64,000 nt of DNA. It comes from Variovorax sp. IB41. GTDB taxonomy: Bacteria > Pseudomonadota > Gammaproteobacteria > Burkholderiales > Burkholderiaceae_C. The stretch lies in assembly GCF_016405905.1 (NCBI RefSeq), contig NZ_JAEFCB010000001.1:1-64000 (forward strand). The letters are read 5' to 3'. The position numbers were made by a program, and so were the translations under genes. The notes under the pieces are model-generated. The model saw nothing but the letters and a program-made list of their open reading frames with translations, did no database searches and was not told the DNA's origin. This document shows positions 41,262-50,312 of this stretch, one piece after another. Position 1 is the stretch's first letter. Each line of letters starts with the position of its first letter.

Positions 41262-42206
41262 ATGATTCTGTCCACCATGTTGCAACGCGTCGCGGCGGCT
41301 TCGCTGTCCAAGACCGACGATTCCGAACTCACCCCGTCGCCGTGCGCGGGCACCGAGCTACCGCCCGGTTGTCCGGCGCCGCAGTTCTATTCCGAGGAGC
41401 ATCTCTATCTGCCGCCGGGCGTCGACCGCCATGCCGGCGGCGTGCCGAGCATCGTCGGCGACCTGCTGGAAGCACCCAGCACCGAAGCCCGCGCGGAGCT
41501 GGTGCGCGGCATGCTCCACACGCTGGACTTCGATTGGCTGGGCTACGGGGCGGTGGCATACATGCGCGGCCGCTGGTGGCCGCTGAGCTTCTTCACCGCC
41601 TACGCGAACCCCGAATGGACCCGGCGCTACTTCGCGCAAAACTACTGCGGCGTGGACCTGCGCCAGCAGGGCGTGCCCGCGTCGAGCCTTCCGCTGGCGT
41701 GGGACGTCGCGCAGCTCGAAGCCCTGGCGGCGCAAGCCCCCGAAGACCCGAGCGGCCTGCGGCGGCGTTTCCTCGCCGACCTGCATGCCAGCGACATCCG
41801 CAGCGGCCTCCTGTTCCGCCTGGCCTCGCCCACGCATGTGAACCAGCACACGGTGATCAGCCTGCTGTCGCGCAGGGCCGGAAGCCACTGGATCACCGAC
41901 AGCGTGATCGGGCAGGCATTGATCCTGGGCCTGAGCGTGCACGAATACGTGTCGCGGCACACGCGCATCGTCGGCGCGGCAGGCACGGGGCGCATCGAGA
42001 TATCGGCCACACAGCAAGACATCCTCCAGCACCTGCTGCAGGGCCGCAGCGACAAGGAGATTGCCAACCGGCTCGACCTGTCGGCGCACACGGTGGACTA
42101 CCACATGCGCCAGCTGCGGCGCCGCTTCGCCGCGCGCAACCGGGTGCAGCTCGTGAATGCGGTGCAGCAGGGCGACAGCGACTTCGGCGTGCTGGGCGAG
42201 CTGTAG
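41262..42206 (+). CDS. LuxR family transcriptional regulator with autoinducer-binding-like domain
   Basis: 314 residues. After a 70-residue leader, the ligand domain shows the acyl-homoserine-lactone receptor pattern: FDWLGYGAVAYMRGRWWPLS, then NPEWTRRYFAQNYCGVDLRQ, in which the W, Y, Y and D of LuxR/TraR proteins are kept but the Pro after Asp is Leu. The C-terminal GerE helix-turn-helix is ISATQQDILQHLLQGRSDKE, then ANRLDLSAHTVDYHMRQL. No luxI-like gene is in the window. It may be a quorum-sensing solo. ATG 41262 lacks a clear ribosome site; ATG 41277 is an alternative. Confidence 0.85.
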   Translation: MILSTMLQRVAAASLSKTDDSELTPSPCAGTELPPGCPAPQFYSEEHLYLPPGVDRHAGGVPSIVGDLLEAPSTEARAELVRGMLHTLDFDWLGYGAVAYMRGRWWPLSFFTAYANPEWTRRYFAQNYCGVDLRQQGVPASSLPLAWDVAQLEALAAQAPEDPSGLRRRFLADLHASDIRSGLLFRLASPTHVNQHTVISLLSRRAGSHWITDSVIGQALILGLSVHEYVSRHTRIVGAAGTGRIEISATQQDILQHLLQGRSDKEIANRLDLSAHTVDYHMRQLRRRFAARNRVQLVNAVQQGDSDFGVLGEL

Positions 42207-42215
42207 CAATCCCGC

Positions 42216-42740
42216 TCAGGCAGTGCCGGCGCGCGGCAGCGCCAGGACATGGTTCCTGTGCCTGCCTTCGCCGAGGACGAAATCGGTGCTGCCGCGAATC
42301 ACGAAGCCGTGCTTTTCGTAGAAGCGGCAGGCGCGCAGGTTTTGCACGTTGACCAGCAGCCACAGCCCATCGTTGCCGGCGCGTGCCGCCTGCAGCAGCG
42401 CGGACCCCACGCCGCACCGCGTGAACGGCTCCTGCACGTACAGCGTGCAGAGTTCGGAATCGGCTTCAAGCACCAAGGGCTGCGGCGCGCCGGAGCGCAC
42501 CAGTGCATAGCCGGCGAGGCGTTCGTCCACCTCGGCAACGTGCAGTGAAACACCGGGCGCATCCAGCAGCGCGAGGAATTTTTCGGGCGTGAACTCCGAC
42601 AGCACATAGCGCGCGAACAGGTCGCTTACGCCTTCGGTATAGGTGGCGAGCCAGACCTGGATCGACAAGGCGGCGAGGGCGTGCGCGTCGGCCGCGCGCG
42701 CGGGCCGGATGGCGATGGGCATGTTGGTCATGTTGGTCAT
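42216..42740 (-). CDS. GNAT family N-acetyltransferase
   Basis: 174 residues from the first of three in-frame ATGs (42740, 42731, 42722). The GNAT fold is clear: IRPARAADAHALAALSIQVW at the start, the strand-turn LCTLYVQEPFTRCGVGSALL with the acetyl-CoA pyrophosphate loop, and LLVNVQNLRACRFYEKHGFV. It transfers an acetyl group from acetyl-CoA to an amine; the acceptor is unknown. The first 21 bases repeat ATGACCAAC, so the start is ambiguous by tandem duplication. It is convergent with the LuxR-type gene. Confidence 0.87.
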   Translation of the reverse strand: MTNMTNMPIAIRPARAADAHALAALSIQVWLATYTEGVSDLFARYVLSEFTPEKFLALLDAPGVSLHVAEVDERLAGYALVRSGAPQPLVLEADSELCTLYVQEPFTRCGVGSALLQAARAGNDGLWLLVNVQNLRACRFYEKHGFVIRGSTDFVLGEGRHRNHVLALPRAGTA

Positions 42741-42778
42741 GGCGACCCGGATTCTTCCAGAACGAAGGCAACCCGAAT

Positions 42779-43759
42779 CTAGGCCGCTTGCAGGTTCATG
42801 CGGAACTTGCTCGGCGTGGCACCCGCTGCCTTGCGCATGAGCCGCCTCAAGGCTGTCGCGTCTTCGTAGCCGACTTGCGCGGCCACCTGGTCGATCGTCA
42901 TCCGGCTCGTCTCGATCAGCATCCGCGCCCGCGACAGCCGCACGCTCTGCACGAGCGCGAGCGGACCGAGGCCCGTCGCGGCGCGCACGTGGCGCGCCAG
43001 CGTGCGCTGCGACATCGCGAACTCGTCGGCCAGGGCTGCCACGCTCGGTGGACGAGGCAGCGACGCCTCGATACGCTGCGTGAGCCGCCGGATCAGCTCG
43101 CTGCCGTTGGCCATCATCGAGGGCACGACGAACGGCGCCTGCGCCTCGCGGCCGTCGATCAGCAGCACCTTGCCCACGGCATCGGCCAGCGGCGCGCCGA
43201 AGCGCGTGCGCAGCAGGTGGAGCATGAGGTCCGACTGGGCGAACGCAGCGCCGGCCGTGCTGACAGGGCCATCTGCGCAGACCATGCGGTGGGCATCGAC
43301 GTTGCAGCGCGGCTCGATGCGCCGCAGCTCCGGCGCGAGCCACCAGGTGGTGGTGGCGCGCCGGTCTTGCAGCACGCCGGCGGCCTGCAACAGGAACACG
43401 GCGGAGCACGACGCGGCCACGGCGCCGCCGCGCGCGGCATGGCGCCGCACCGCGGCGATGGCGCGGGTGGCGCAGTCGTCGGCCAGGCGGACTGCGAGGT
43501 CCGCGGGGCGGTCCACGCCGAGGCCCGGGACGATCCATGTCGAGGCGTCGGCGCGCGAGCGGACGGGGATCGCTGCGGTCTCGATCTGCAGGCCGCTGCT
43601 GAGCGGCACGAAGCCGCCGTCGGGCGACACCACGCGCCATGTCGGCCGGGGCATCTTCAACGCAGGTGCCAGACCGGCCGCGGCCTCCAGCACGTCCAGG
43701 GTGATCGAGACGCTGGTGGCGAAGGCTTTGGGGAGCACGAGGACGGTGAAATCTCGCAT
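42779..43759 (-). CDS. GlxA family transcriptional regulator (DJ-1/PfpI plus AraC HTH)
   Basis: 326 residues. The N-terminal PfpI-like domain (FTVLVLPKAFATSVSITLDV; the elbow region GGAVAASCSAVFLLQAAGVL with a Cys, as in GlxA-type regulators) is followed by AraC helix-turn-helix motifs (SVAALADEFAMSQRTLARHV, then MTIDQVAAQVGYEDATALRR). Such regulators control catabolic genes, often for amines or quaternary ammonium compounds. It is divergent from the dienelactone hydrolase gene at 43862, a likely target. Confidence 0.9.
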   Translation of the reverse strand: MRDFTVLVLPKAFATSVSITLDVLEAAAGLAPALKMPRPTWRVVSPDGGFVPLSSGLQIETAAIPVRSRADASTWIVPGLGVDRPADLAVRLADDCATRAIAAVRRHAARGGAVAASCSAVFLLQAAGVLQDRRATTTWWLAPELRRIEPRCNVDAHRMVCADGPVSTAGAAFAQSDLMLHLLRTRFGAPLADAVGKVLLIDGREAQAPFVVPSMMANGSELIRRLTQRIEASLPRPPSVAALADEFAMSQRTLARHVRAATGLGPLALVQSVRLSRARMLIETSRMTIDQVAAQVGYEDATALRRLMRKAAGATPSKFRMNLQAA

Positions 43760-43861
43760 GGCTGAAACCGCTTGATAAACGTCTAAATGGACACTGTCAG
43801 TCTAGCGCTTCGCCGCGTGTAATTGCCGCTCCGATCCACATGAAGCCCTGCAGGAGCCCCG

Positions 43862-44689
43862 ATGCCGACGACACGCAACCTGAACGAAACCGACCCGCTC
43901 GACGACTTCGAGCGCCGCGAGATCACGCTGGACGACGCCACGAAGAAGGTCTACATCGCCGGCGCCGGGCCGGCGGTGATCGTCATGACCGAGATGCCGG
44001 GCATCAGCCCGCATGTCGCGCGCTTCGCCCGTTGGGTGCGCGATGCGGGGTTCACCGTGTACATGCCGTCGCTGTTCGGGCGCGACGGCGCGGTGGCGGA
44101 TGCGGAGGAGGGCAAGGCCGTGTTCCAGCATGCGTGCGTGAGCGCCGAGTTCCGCGCGTTCGCGGGCAACAGGTCCAGCCCGGTGACGCAGTGGCTGCGC
44201 GCGCTCGCGCGGCTGGCGCACAAGGAGTGCGGCGGACCGGGCGTCGGCGCCATCGGCATGTGCTTCACCGGCAACTTCGCGCTCACGATGATGCTGGAGC
44301 CTTCGGTGCTCGCGCCGGTGCTGTCGCAGCCGGCATTGCCGCTGGACAACCCGGCCGGCATCGAGATCTCGCCGGAGGAAATCGCCGCGGTGAAGCAGCG
44401 CCTCGATCGCGAGGACCTGACCGTCATGGCCTACCGCTTCGAAGGCGACAAGTTCTGCACCGCGCAGCGCTTTGCCGCTTACGCCGAAGCGCTGGGCACC
44501 CGTTTCGTCGCGCGGGTGCTGCCCGACAGCGCGGCCAACCAGCAGTCGCTGCCTTCGTTCTTCGAGCAGGTGGTCGCGAGCCCGCACAGCGTGGTGACGG
44601 CCCACCTCATCGACGAGGCGGGCCAGCCGACGATCGCGGCGCGCGACGAGATCCTTTCGTTCTTCGCGCGCCGGTTGATCTCGAAATAG
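43862..44689 (+). CDS. Dienelactone hydrolase family protein
   Basis: 275 residues; alpha/beta hydrolase. The nucleophile elbow reads GAIGMCFTGNFALTMM, where Cys takes the place of Ser as in dienelactone hydrolases. Other family segments are VIVMTEMPGISPHVARFARW and DAGFTVYMPSLFGRDG at the N-terminus and GDKFCTAQRFAAYAEALG near the end. It is about 40 residues longer than ClcD. It hydrolyses a lactone or ester, but the substrate is unknown. It is divergent from the GlxA-like regulator and convergent with the MFS gene. Confidence 0.85.
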   Translation: MPTTRNLNETDPLDDFERREITLDDATKKVYIAGAGPAVIVMTEMPGISPHVARFARWVRDAGFTVYMPSLFGRDGAVADAEEGKAVFQHACVSAEFRAFAGNRSSPVTQWLRALARLAHKECGGPGVGAIGMCFTGNFALTMMLEPSVLAPVLSQPALPLDNPAGIEISPEEIAAVKQRLDREDLTVMAYRFEGDKFCTAQRFAAYAEALGTRFVARVLPDSAANQQSLPSFFEQVVASPHSVVTAHLIDEAGQPTIAARDEILSFFARRLISK

Positions 44690-44698
44690 CTGAAGTGG

Positions 44699-45889
44699 TC
44701 AGGCCTGCGCCGAAGCGCAATCGGCCACGGGGCGGCCGGCTTCACGCCGGTCGAGCGAGCGGCTCCAGAGCGCGATCGCCAGGCCCACGAGCGTGAGCAG
44801 CGCGGCCACCCAGCCGAGGGCACGCAGGCCCGGGCCGTGGTCGATCACCACGCCGCCGACCCACGCGCCGAGCGCGTTGCCGAGGTTGAAGGCCGCGATG
44901 TTGAGGCTCGACGCGAGGTTCTGGCCGGCGCCCGAAGCCTTCTCCAGCACCCGCAACTGCATCGGCGCCACGGTGGCGAACGAGGCCACGCCCAGCAGCC
45001 CGACGAAGACCACCGCGGTGAACGGCGTGCCGATGGTGAACTGCATCGCGCCGAGCACTACCGCGAGCGCCACCAGCGTGCCGAGCACCGCAGCCATCGG
45101 CGCGCGATCAGCCAGCTTGCCGCCCAGGATGTTGCCGACCGCGAGGCCGCCGCCGAACACCAGCAGGATCGGCGATACCGCCGACTCCGAGAGCCCGGTG
45201 ACCTGCGTGAGCAGCGGCTGGATGTAGGTGAACACCACGAACACGCCGGCAAAGCCCAGCACCGTCATCGCCAGGCCCAGCAGCACCTGCGGGCGGGCCA
45301 GCACGGCGAGTTCTTCGCGCAGCGGCGCGGGCTTGGCTTCGCCCTTCACGCGCGGCACGAACACGGCAAGCACCACGAGGGCCAGCACGCCGATCAGCGT
45401 CACGGCCCAGAAGGCCGAGCGCCAGCCGAACTGCAGGCCCAGCCACGCACCGGCCGGCACGCCGAGCAGCGTGGCGGCGGTGAGGCCCGTGAACATGATC
45501 GCGATGGCCGAGGCGCGGCGCTCGGGTGCGACGAGGCCGGTGGCCACGACCGAGCCGACGCCGAAGAAGGTGCCGTGCGCGAGCGAGGTGACCACCCGCG
45601 CGGCCATCAGCATCTCGTAGTTGGGCGCCAGCGCGCAGGCCAGGTTGCCGAGCGTGAAGATCGCCATCAGCGCGAGCAGCACCGTCTTGCGCGGCAGCTT
45701 GCGCGTGGCGATGGTGAGCACGGGCGCGCCGACCGCGACGCCGAGCGCGTAGCCCGAGATCAGGAGGCCGGCCATCGTGATGGAGACATGAAGGTCCGTC
45801 GACACCTGCATCAGCAGGCCCATGATGACGAACTCGGTGGTGCCGATCCCGAAGGCACCGGCGGTGAGGGCGAGTAGAGCGATTGGCAT
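44699..45889 (-). CDS. MFS transporter, DHA1 drug/sugar exporter type
   Basis: 396 residues with 12 hydrophobic segments. The start MPIALLALTAGAFGIGTTEF is the hallmark of AraJ/YdhP/NepI-like exporters, followed by MGLLMQVSTDLHVSITMAG and the MFS loop motif near TRKLPRKTVLLALMAIFTLG. It likely pumps out a small drug-like or sugar-like molecule with proton exchange. It is divergent from the LysR gene at 45980 (90 bp between starts), the usual regulator-exporter pair. Confidence 0.9.
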   Translation of the reverse strand: MPIALLALTAGAFGIGTTEFVIMGLLMQVSTDLHVSITMAGLLISGYALGVAVGAPVLTIATRKLPRKTVLLALMAIFTLGNLACALAPNYEMLMAARVVTSLAHGTFFGVGSVVATGLVAPERRASAIAIMFTGLTAATLLGVPAGAWLGLQFGWRSAFWAVTLIGVLALVVLAVFVPRVKGEAKPAPLREELAVLARPQVLLGLAMTVLGFAGVFVVFTYIQPLLTQVTGLSESAVSPILLVFGGGLAVGNILGGKLADRAPMAAVLGTLVALAVVLGAMQFTIGTPFTAVVFVGLLGVASFATVAPMQLRVLEKASGAGQNLASSLNIAAFNLGNALGAWVGGVVIDHGPGLRALGWVAALLTLVGLAIALWSRSLDRREAGRPVADCASAQA

Positions 45890-45979
45890 GATGACCTGTA
45901 CTGTGAAGGCATTCCGGGTCTGTGACTAGAATGCCGCCGCTACACGCACTTGTGAACTGAAGTCACAGAAAAGGACCGC

Positions 45980-46942
45980 ATGCCACGCCTCGACGTCAAC
46001 CGCTCCGGTGAAATGGAAGCCTTCGTGCAGGTGGTCGAATCCGGCGGTTTCTCCGCGGCGGCGCGCCTTTTGGACATGACGCCCTCGGCCATCAGCAAGC
46101 TGGTGGCGCGGCTCGAACTGCGGCTGGGCATCCAGCTCGTGCACCGCTCCACCCGCAAGCTGCAGCTCACGCCCGAAGGGCTGCATTTCTACGAGCGCAG
46201 CACCCGCGTGCTGGCCGACATGGACGAGGCCGAGCGCTGCGCCGCCGCCGGCGCGGCGCCGCGCGGGCGGGTGAGCATCAACGCGAGCGTCTCGTTCGGG
46301 CATCACAAGCTGGTGCCATTGGTGCCGCGCCTCCTGGAGATGCATCCGGAGATCACGCTGGACATCGCGCTCACCGACCGCATCGTCGACCTGATGGACG
46401 AGCGCGCGGACATCGCGATCCGCTGGGGCCAGTTGCCGTCGTCCGACCTGGTGGCGCGGCGCCTGGGCGAAACGAGCCAGGCCATCGTGGCCTCGCCCGC
46501 CTACCTGAAGAAATACGGCACACCGCACACGCCGCAAGAGCTGGAGGCGCACAACCGGCTCGGCTGGAGCTACCGGCGCAACACGCCCGACTGGCCGCTG
46601 CGCGTCGATGGCCGGATGGTCGCGATCCCGGTGGCGGGCCCGGTGCGCGCGGGCGATGGCGAGACGCTGCGGCAACTGGCCATTGCGGGGGCGGGCGTGG
46701 CGCGGCTGTCGCTGTATCACATCCAGCACGACATTGACGCGGGGCGGCTGGTACCGCTGCTGGAGGAGTTCAACCCGGGCGAGGCCGAGCCGATCCACGC
46801 GGTCTACATCGGCAAGGCCGGCACGCTGCCCACGCGGGTGAGGGCTGTGCTCGACTTTCTGGTGGCCTGCTCGGGCGTGGGCGACGGGCGCTACACGCGC
46901 AAGCGGACCGCGCCGATGCCGGGGAATTCGGCCGTCACCTGA
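45980..46942 (+). CDS. LysR family transcriptional regulator
   Basis: 320 residues. N-terminal HTH: MEAFVQVVESGGFSAAARLL, DMTPSAISKLVARLELRLG, then HRSTRKLQLTPEG. The effector domain (RVSINASVSFGHHKLVPLVP; DIAIRWGQLPSSDLVARRLG) matches the LTTR group close to DmlR/YafC. It is divergent from the exporter gene, which it probably regulates. The last 52 bp overlap the end of the convergent FAH-family gene. Confidence 0.9.
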   Translation: MPRLDVNRSGEMEAFVQVVESGGFSAAARLLDMTPSAISKLVARLELRLGIQLVHRSTRKLQLTPEGLHFYERSTRVLADMDEAERCAAAGAAPRGRVSINASVSFGHHKLVPLVPRLLEMHPEITLDIALTDRIVDLMDERADIAIRWGQLPSSDLVARRLGETSQAIVASPAYLKKYGTPHTPQELEAHNRLGWSYRRNTPDWPLRVDGRMVAIPVAGPVRAGDGETLRQLAIAGAGVARLSLYHIQHDIDAGRLVPLLEEFNPGEAEPIHAVYIGKAGTLPTRVRAVLDFLVACSGVGDGRYTRKRTAPMPGNSAVT

Positions 46943-47664
46943 TCGCCGCGGCGGCAGGGCAGCACGCCGACCCACGAGCCGGTGGTGACGACCGTGCCGG
47001 CGCGCGCGGTCTGGCCATGGCGCGTGATGTGGCGCAGCCAGATCGGCAGCAGCCACGCTGGATCGGCCAGCGGATGGGTGCCTTCGCGCACGACGACTTC
47101 GGCGCCGCCGATGCGGGTTTCGCAGCGCTGCGAGGCCCAATCGACAGCGGCATAGGGTTGCCATTCGCCGAGCACGAGTGCGCCATGAACTTGCGAATCG
47201 GCCAGGCGAAGCAAAGCGGGCGCGGAGGCGAGGTCTTGCCAGCGCGAATCGACGATCTCGATGGAGACGGCCATCGCGTCGATGAGCGAAGCCGCGTTGT
47301 CGTGGTCGAGTTTTGAGGCCTGTTCGGGTGTCACGTCCTGGCCGAGCCGCAGCGCGATTTCGGATTCGATGCCGGGCGTGTGGAACACGAGGTCATCGAA
47401 ATTGGCCGGGCTCTGGCGCACGCCGGCCGGTGGCAGCGGCGCATGCGTGAGCGTCACGCTGCGCGAGCCACCGCCCGATTTCCAGTGGCTGGGCACCGCG
47501 CCGTCGTCGCCGAACCAGTCGAGCGCGGCGGCCACTGCGTCCTGCACTTCGTAGGCCTGGGCGGCGTCTTGCAGCGCATCGGTCCAGGGGGCGGCGTCGA
47601 GGGTGCGGTTGCTGCGGCGTGCGGCGATCAACGCGTCGGCGAGGGCGGTCATTTGTGGGTTCAT
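46891..47664 (-). CDS. 2-keto-4-pentenoate hydratase / FAH-family protein
   Basis: 257 residues, the length of MhpD-like hydratases. Markers: AYEVQDAVAAALDWFGDDGA at about 34-55, GIESEIALRLGQDVTPEQA with the metal-binding Glu pair, and VSIEIVDSRWQDLASAPALL, with GSWVGVLPCRRGDQVTAEFP near the end (the GSWxG / PGD-like loop). The family adds water to 2-hydroxypentadienoates in meta-cleavage pathways or decarboxylates related oxo acids. No other meta-cleavage gene is in the window. The 3' end overlaps the LysR gene by 52 bp. Confidence 0.85.
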   Translation of the reverse strand: MNPQMTALADALIAARRSNRTLDAAPWTDALQDAAQAYEVQDAVAAALDWFGDDGAVPSHWKSGGGSRSVTLTHAPLPPAGVRQSPANFDDLVFHTPGIESEIALRLGQDVTPEQASKLDHDNAASLIDAMAVSIEIVDSRWQDLASAPALLRLADSQVHGALVLGEWQPYAAVDWASQRCETRIGGAEVVVREGTHPLADPAWLLPIWLRHITRHGQTARAGTVVTTGSWVGVLPCRRGDQVTAEFPGIGAVRLRV

Positions 47665-47711
47665 CTTTGGATTTTGTCAGTTGCTCTGTTCAGGGCGGGT
47701 GCGAAGGCCAC

Positions 47712-47922
47712 CGGGTACTCCCCTCCGCGAATGTCCCCCGGCTTCGCCTCCTCCTTGATTTCGCTGCGGGGAGCACCCGATGCCCTTCGCACGTGGACGC
47801 GCTGCTGGCATATCGCTGATCAACGACCGCTCTGGAAACGAGCGCGCCGATGGGGTGCCTTGCGCAGCGAAATCAAGGAGGAGGGCGAAGCCCGGGGGAC
47901 ATTCGCTTCGCCGTGTACCCCG
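47712..47922. repeat. Large palindromic element (about 211 bp)
   Basis: A left arm at 47712-47782 and a right arm at 47849-47922 are imperfect inverted copies: TGTCCCCCGGCTTCGCCTCC at 47732-47751 matches the reverse complement of the right-arm segment GGAGGGCGAAGCCCGGGGGACA. CTCCTTGATTTCGCTGCG matches CGCAGCGAAATCAAGGAG, and the outer ends read GGGTAC and GTACCCC. The 66-bp centre has no gene. Long arms and intergenic position resemble a miniature palindromic mobile element; no target-site duplication could be defined. Confidence 0.75.
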
Positions 47923-47953
47923 TCGGCGTGATCGTCGCCCCGAAACAGAGACC

Positions 47954-48934
47954 TCAGGTCTCCACGTGCACGTTGCCGTCCTTGACGACCTTCGCCCACT
48001 TGGCGATTTCGGTGCTGATGAACTGCTTGAACTTGTCCTGCGACCCGCCGCCGTCTTCGGCGCCATAGGTGTCCATGCGCTCCTGCACATCGGGCATCGC
48101 GAGCACGGTGTTCACGTCGCGATTCACCTTCTGCGCGATCGCCGGCGGCAGCTTGCCCGGGCCGACAAGGCCGTACCAGGTGGTGGCCTCGAAGCCTGCG
48201 AAACCTTGCTCCTGCATCGTCGGCACGTTGGGGTGGCCCTTGGCGCGCTTGGTGCGCGTCTGGGCGACTGCGATCACGCGGCCGTTCTTCACGTGCGGCG
48301 TGGCAGCCGTCATCGTCTCGAAGCTGTACTGGATCTGCCCGCCCATCAGGTCCGCGAGCAGCGGGCCGCTGCCCTTGTACGGCACGTGCAGCGCATCGAC
48401 GCCGCCCTGCAGCTTGAACATCTCCAGCGCCAGGTGCTGCGCGGAGCCCGCGCCGGCCGAGCCGAAGCTCACCGTGCCGGGCGCGGCCTTGCAGGCAGCG
48501 ACGATGTCTTTCACGCTCAGCGCCTTCTGACCCGGGTTCGCGATCAGCAGGTTGGGCGTGACGCCCACGAGCACGATCGGCACGAAGTCGCGCTCCACGT
48601 TGTAGCGCAGCTTGGGCTGCAGGCTCGGCGCGAGCGCGTGGCTGTTGATGTGCGCCATCAGCAGCGTGCTGCCGTCGCTGGGCTGCTGGGCCACGTAGTC
48701 GGCCGCGAGCACGCCGGCGACGCCGCCCTTGTTCTCGACGATGACCTGCTGGCCCCACATGATCGTGAGCTTCTGCGCGACCACGCGCGCGAGCGCATCG
48801 GTGCCGCCGCCCGGTGGGAAACCCACCACGATGCGCACGGGCCCCGTGGGCCACTCCTGCGCGAAGAGCCGGGGCACGCCCAGCGTGGCGGCCGCGGCGC
48901 CGGCGGCTTGAATGAGGGAACGTCTTTGCATCAT
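47954..48934 (-). CDS. Bug/TctC-family tripartite tricarboxylate transporter substrate-binding protein
   Basis: 326 residues. The twin-Arg/Ala-rich signal sequence (MMQRRSLIQAAGAAAATLGV) ends near FAQ, after which EWPTGPVRIVVGFPPGGGTD is the characteristic Bug start. PYKGSGPLLADLMGGQIQYS and GFEATTWYGLVGPGKLPPAI are further hallmarks. It is a periplasmic receptor for small carboxylates or amides. No TctA/TctB membrane genes are nearby, which is common in this group. It lies behind the aminotransferase gene in the same orientation, so the ligand may feed that enzyme. Confidence 0.92.
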   Translation of the reverse strand: MMQRRSLIQAAGAAAATLGVPRLFAQEWPTGPVRIVVGFPPGGGTDALARVVAQKLTIMWGQQVIVENKGGVAGVLAADYVAQQPSDGSTLLMAHINSHALAPSLQPKLRYNVERDFVPIVLVGVTPNLLIANPGQKALSVKDIVAACKAAPGTVSFGSAGAGSAQHLALEMFKLQGGVDALHVPYKGSGPLLADLMGGQIQYSFETMTAATPHVKNGRVIAVAQTRTKRAKGHPNVPTMQEQGFAGFEATTWYGLVGPGKLPPAIAQKVNRDVNTVLAMPDVQERMDTYGAEDGGGSQDKFKQFISTEIAKWAKVVKDGNVHVET

Positions 48935-49046
48935 CTTTGTCTCCGTGGTGTTGGGGGTCCGATGCGTGCCGGCTTGGGAAGACCGGCAAGGTGAAAGGCC
49001 GCCGCGTCGTTCAAGCGACGCGTTGCGGCCGGTGTGTGCTGCAGGC

Positions 49047-50291
49047 CTACGCGGCTTTCTGCAAGCCCACGGGCGCTGCCGCGTGGTTGGCGAAATGGTC
49101 CATCGCCGCCTGCACGCCGCTGCCCGCGAGCTTGATGCCCGAGAGCTTCATGCCCATCTCGACGCCCGCGACCATCGCTACGAGGGTCAGGTCGTTGCTG
49201 TCGCCCAGATGGCCCATGCGGAACATGCGGCCCTTGAGCTTGCCCAGGCCCGTGCCGAGCGAGAGGTCGAAGCGCTGGTGGATCAGGCGGCGCAGCGCAT
49301 CGGCATCGACGCCCTCGGGCGTGATCACGCCGGTGAGAACGGGCGAGTAGACGGCCGGGTCCGCGCACTGGATCGGCAGGCCCCAGGCGTTGACCGCGGC
49401 GCGCACGCCGGCGCCCCAGCGCTGGTGGCGCGCGAACACGTTGTCCAGGCCTTCGCCGAGGATCATGTCGAGCGATTCCGAGAGGCCATACAGCAGGTTG
49501 GTGTTGGGCGTGTAGGGCCAGTAGCCATCCTTGTTCATCTCGACGATCTCGTCCCAGGCCCAGAAGGCGCGCGGGAGCTTGGCGGTCTTCGAGACCTCGA
49601 GCGCGCGCGGAGAGAGCGCATTGAAGCTGATGCCCGGCGGCAGCATCAGGCCCTTCTGCGAGCCGCTGATGGTCACGTCCACGCCCCATTCGTCGTGCCG
49701 GAAATCGGCGCTCGCGAGGCCCGAGATGCTGTCCACCATCAGGAGGGCGGGGTGGCCGGCCGCGTCGATGGCCTTGCGCACCGCGGCGATGTCGGAGGTG
49801 ACGCCGGTGGAGGTTTCGTTGTGCACGACGCACACGGCCTTGATCTTCTTCTCGGTGTCCTTGCGAAGGCGCGCCTCGATGAGCTCGGCCTGCACGCCGC
49901 GGCGCCAGCCCGGCGCATTCGGCAGGTGCTCGTCGGTGCCCGAGAGCGCGAGGAATTCGGTGGAGAGGCCCAGGCGCGTGGCCATCTTCTGCCAGAGCGA
50001 GGCGAAGTGGCCCGTCTCGTACATGAGCACGTGATCGCCCGGGCTCAGCGTGTTGGCGAGCGCGGCCTCCCAGGCGCCGGTGCCCGAGGCGGGATAGATG
50101 GCGACCGGGTGCTTCGTCTTGAAGATCTGCTGGATGCCGCCGAGCACCTTCAAACCGAGCGTGCCGAACTCGGGCCCGCGGTGGTCGATGGTGGGAAGGC
50201 TCATGGCCCGCAGGATGCGGTCGGGCACGGGGCTGGGCCCGGGAATCTGGAGGAAATGGCGGCCGGTGGGATGGATGTCGAGTTGCAGCAT
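49047..50291 (-). CDS. Class V aminotransferase (serine-glyoxylate / alanine-glyoxylate type)
   Basis: 414 residues from ATG 50291, chosen for AAAGGA 8 bp upstream. Typical PLP class V sequence: GRHFLQIPGPSPVPDRILRA at the start, AIYPASGTGAWEAALANTLS, VVHNETSTGVTSDIAAVRKA, MVDSISGLASADFRHDEWGV, and the PLP-lysine loop in SGSQKGLMLPPGISFNALS. It transfers an amino group between an amino acid and glyoxylate (or another 2-oxo acid). It shares a divergent promoter region with the GntR regulator and probably forms an operon with the Bug receptor (112 bp downstream). Confidence 0.9.
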   Translation of the reverse strand: MLQLDIHPTGRHFLQIPGPSPVPDRILRAMSLPTIDHRGPEFGTLGLKVLGGIQQIFKTKHPVAIYPASGTGAWEAALANTLSPGDHVLMYETGHFASLWQKMATRLGLSTEFLALSGTDEHLPNAPGWRRGVQAELIEARLRKDTEKKIKAVCVVHNETSTGVTSDIAAVRKAIDAAGHPALLMVDSISGLASADFRHDEWGVDVTISGSQKGLMLPPGISFNALSPRALEVSKTAKLPRAFWAWDEIVEMNKDGYWPYTPNTNLLYGLSESLDMILGEGLDNVFARHQRWGAGVRAAVNAWGLPIQCADPAVYSPVLTGVITPEGVDADALRRLIHQRFDLSLGTGLGKLKGRMFRMGHLGDSNDLTLVAMVAGVEMGMKLSGIKLAGSGVQAAMDHFANHAAAPVGLQKAA

Positions 50292-50312
50292 GGACTGTCC
50301 TTTCGCTTTCAG

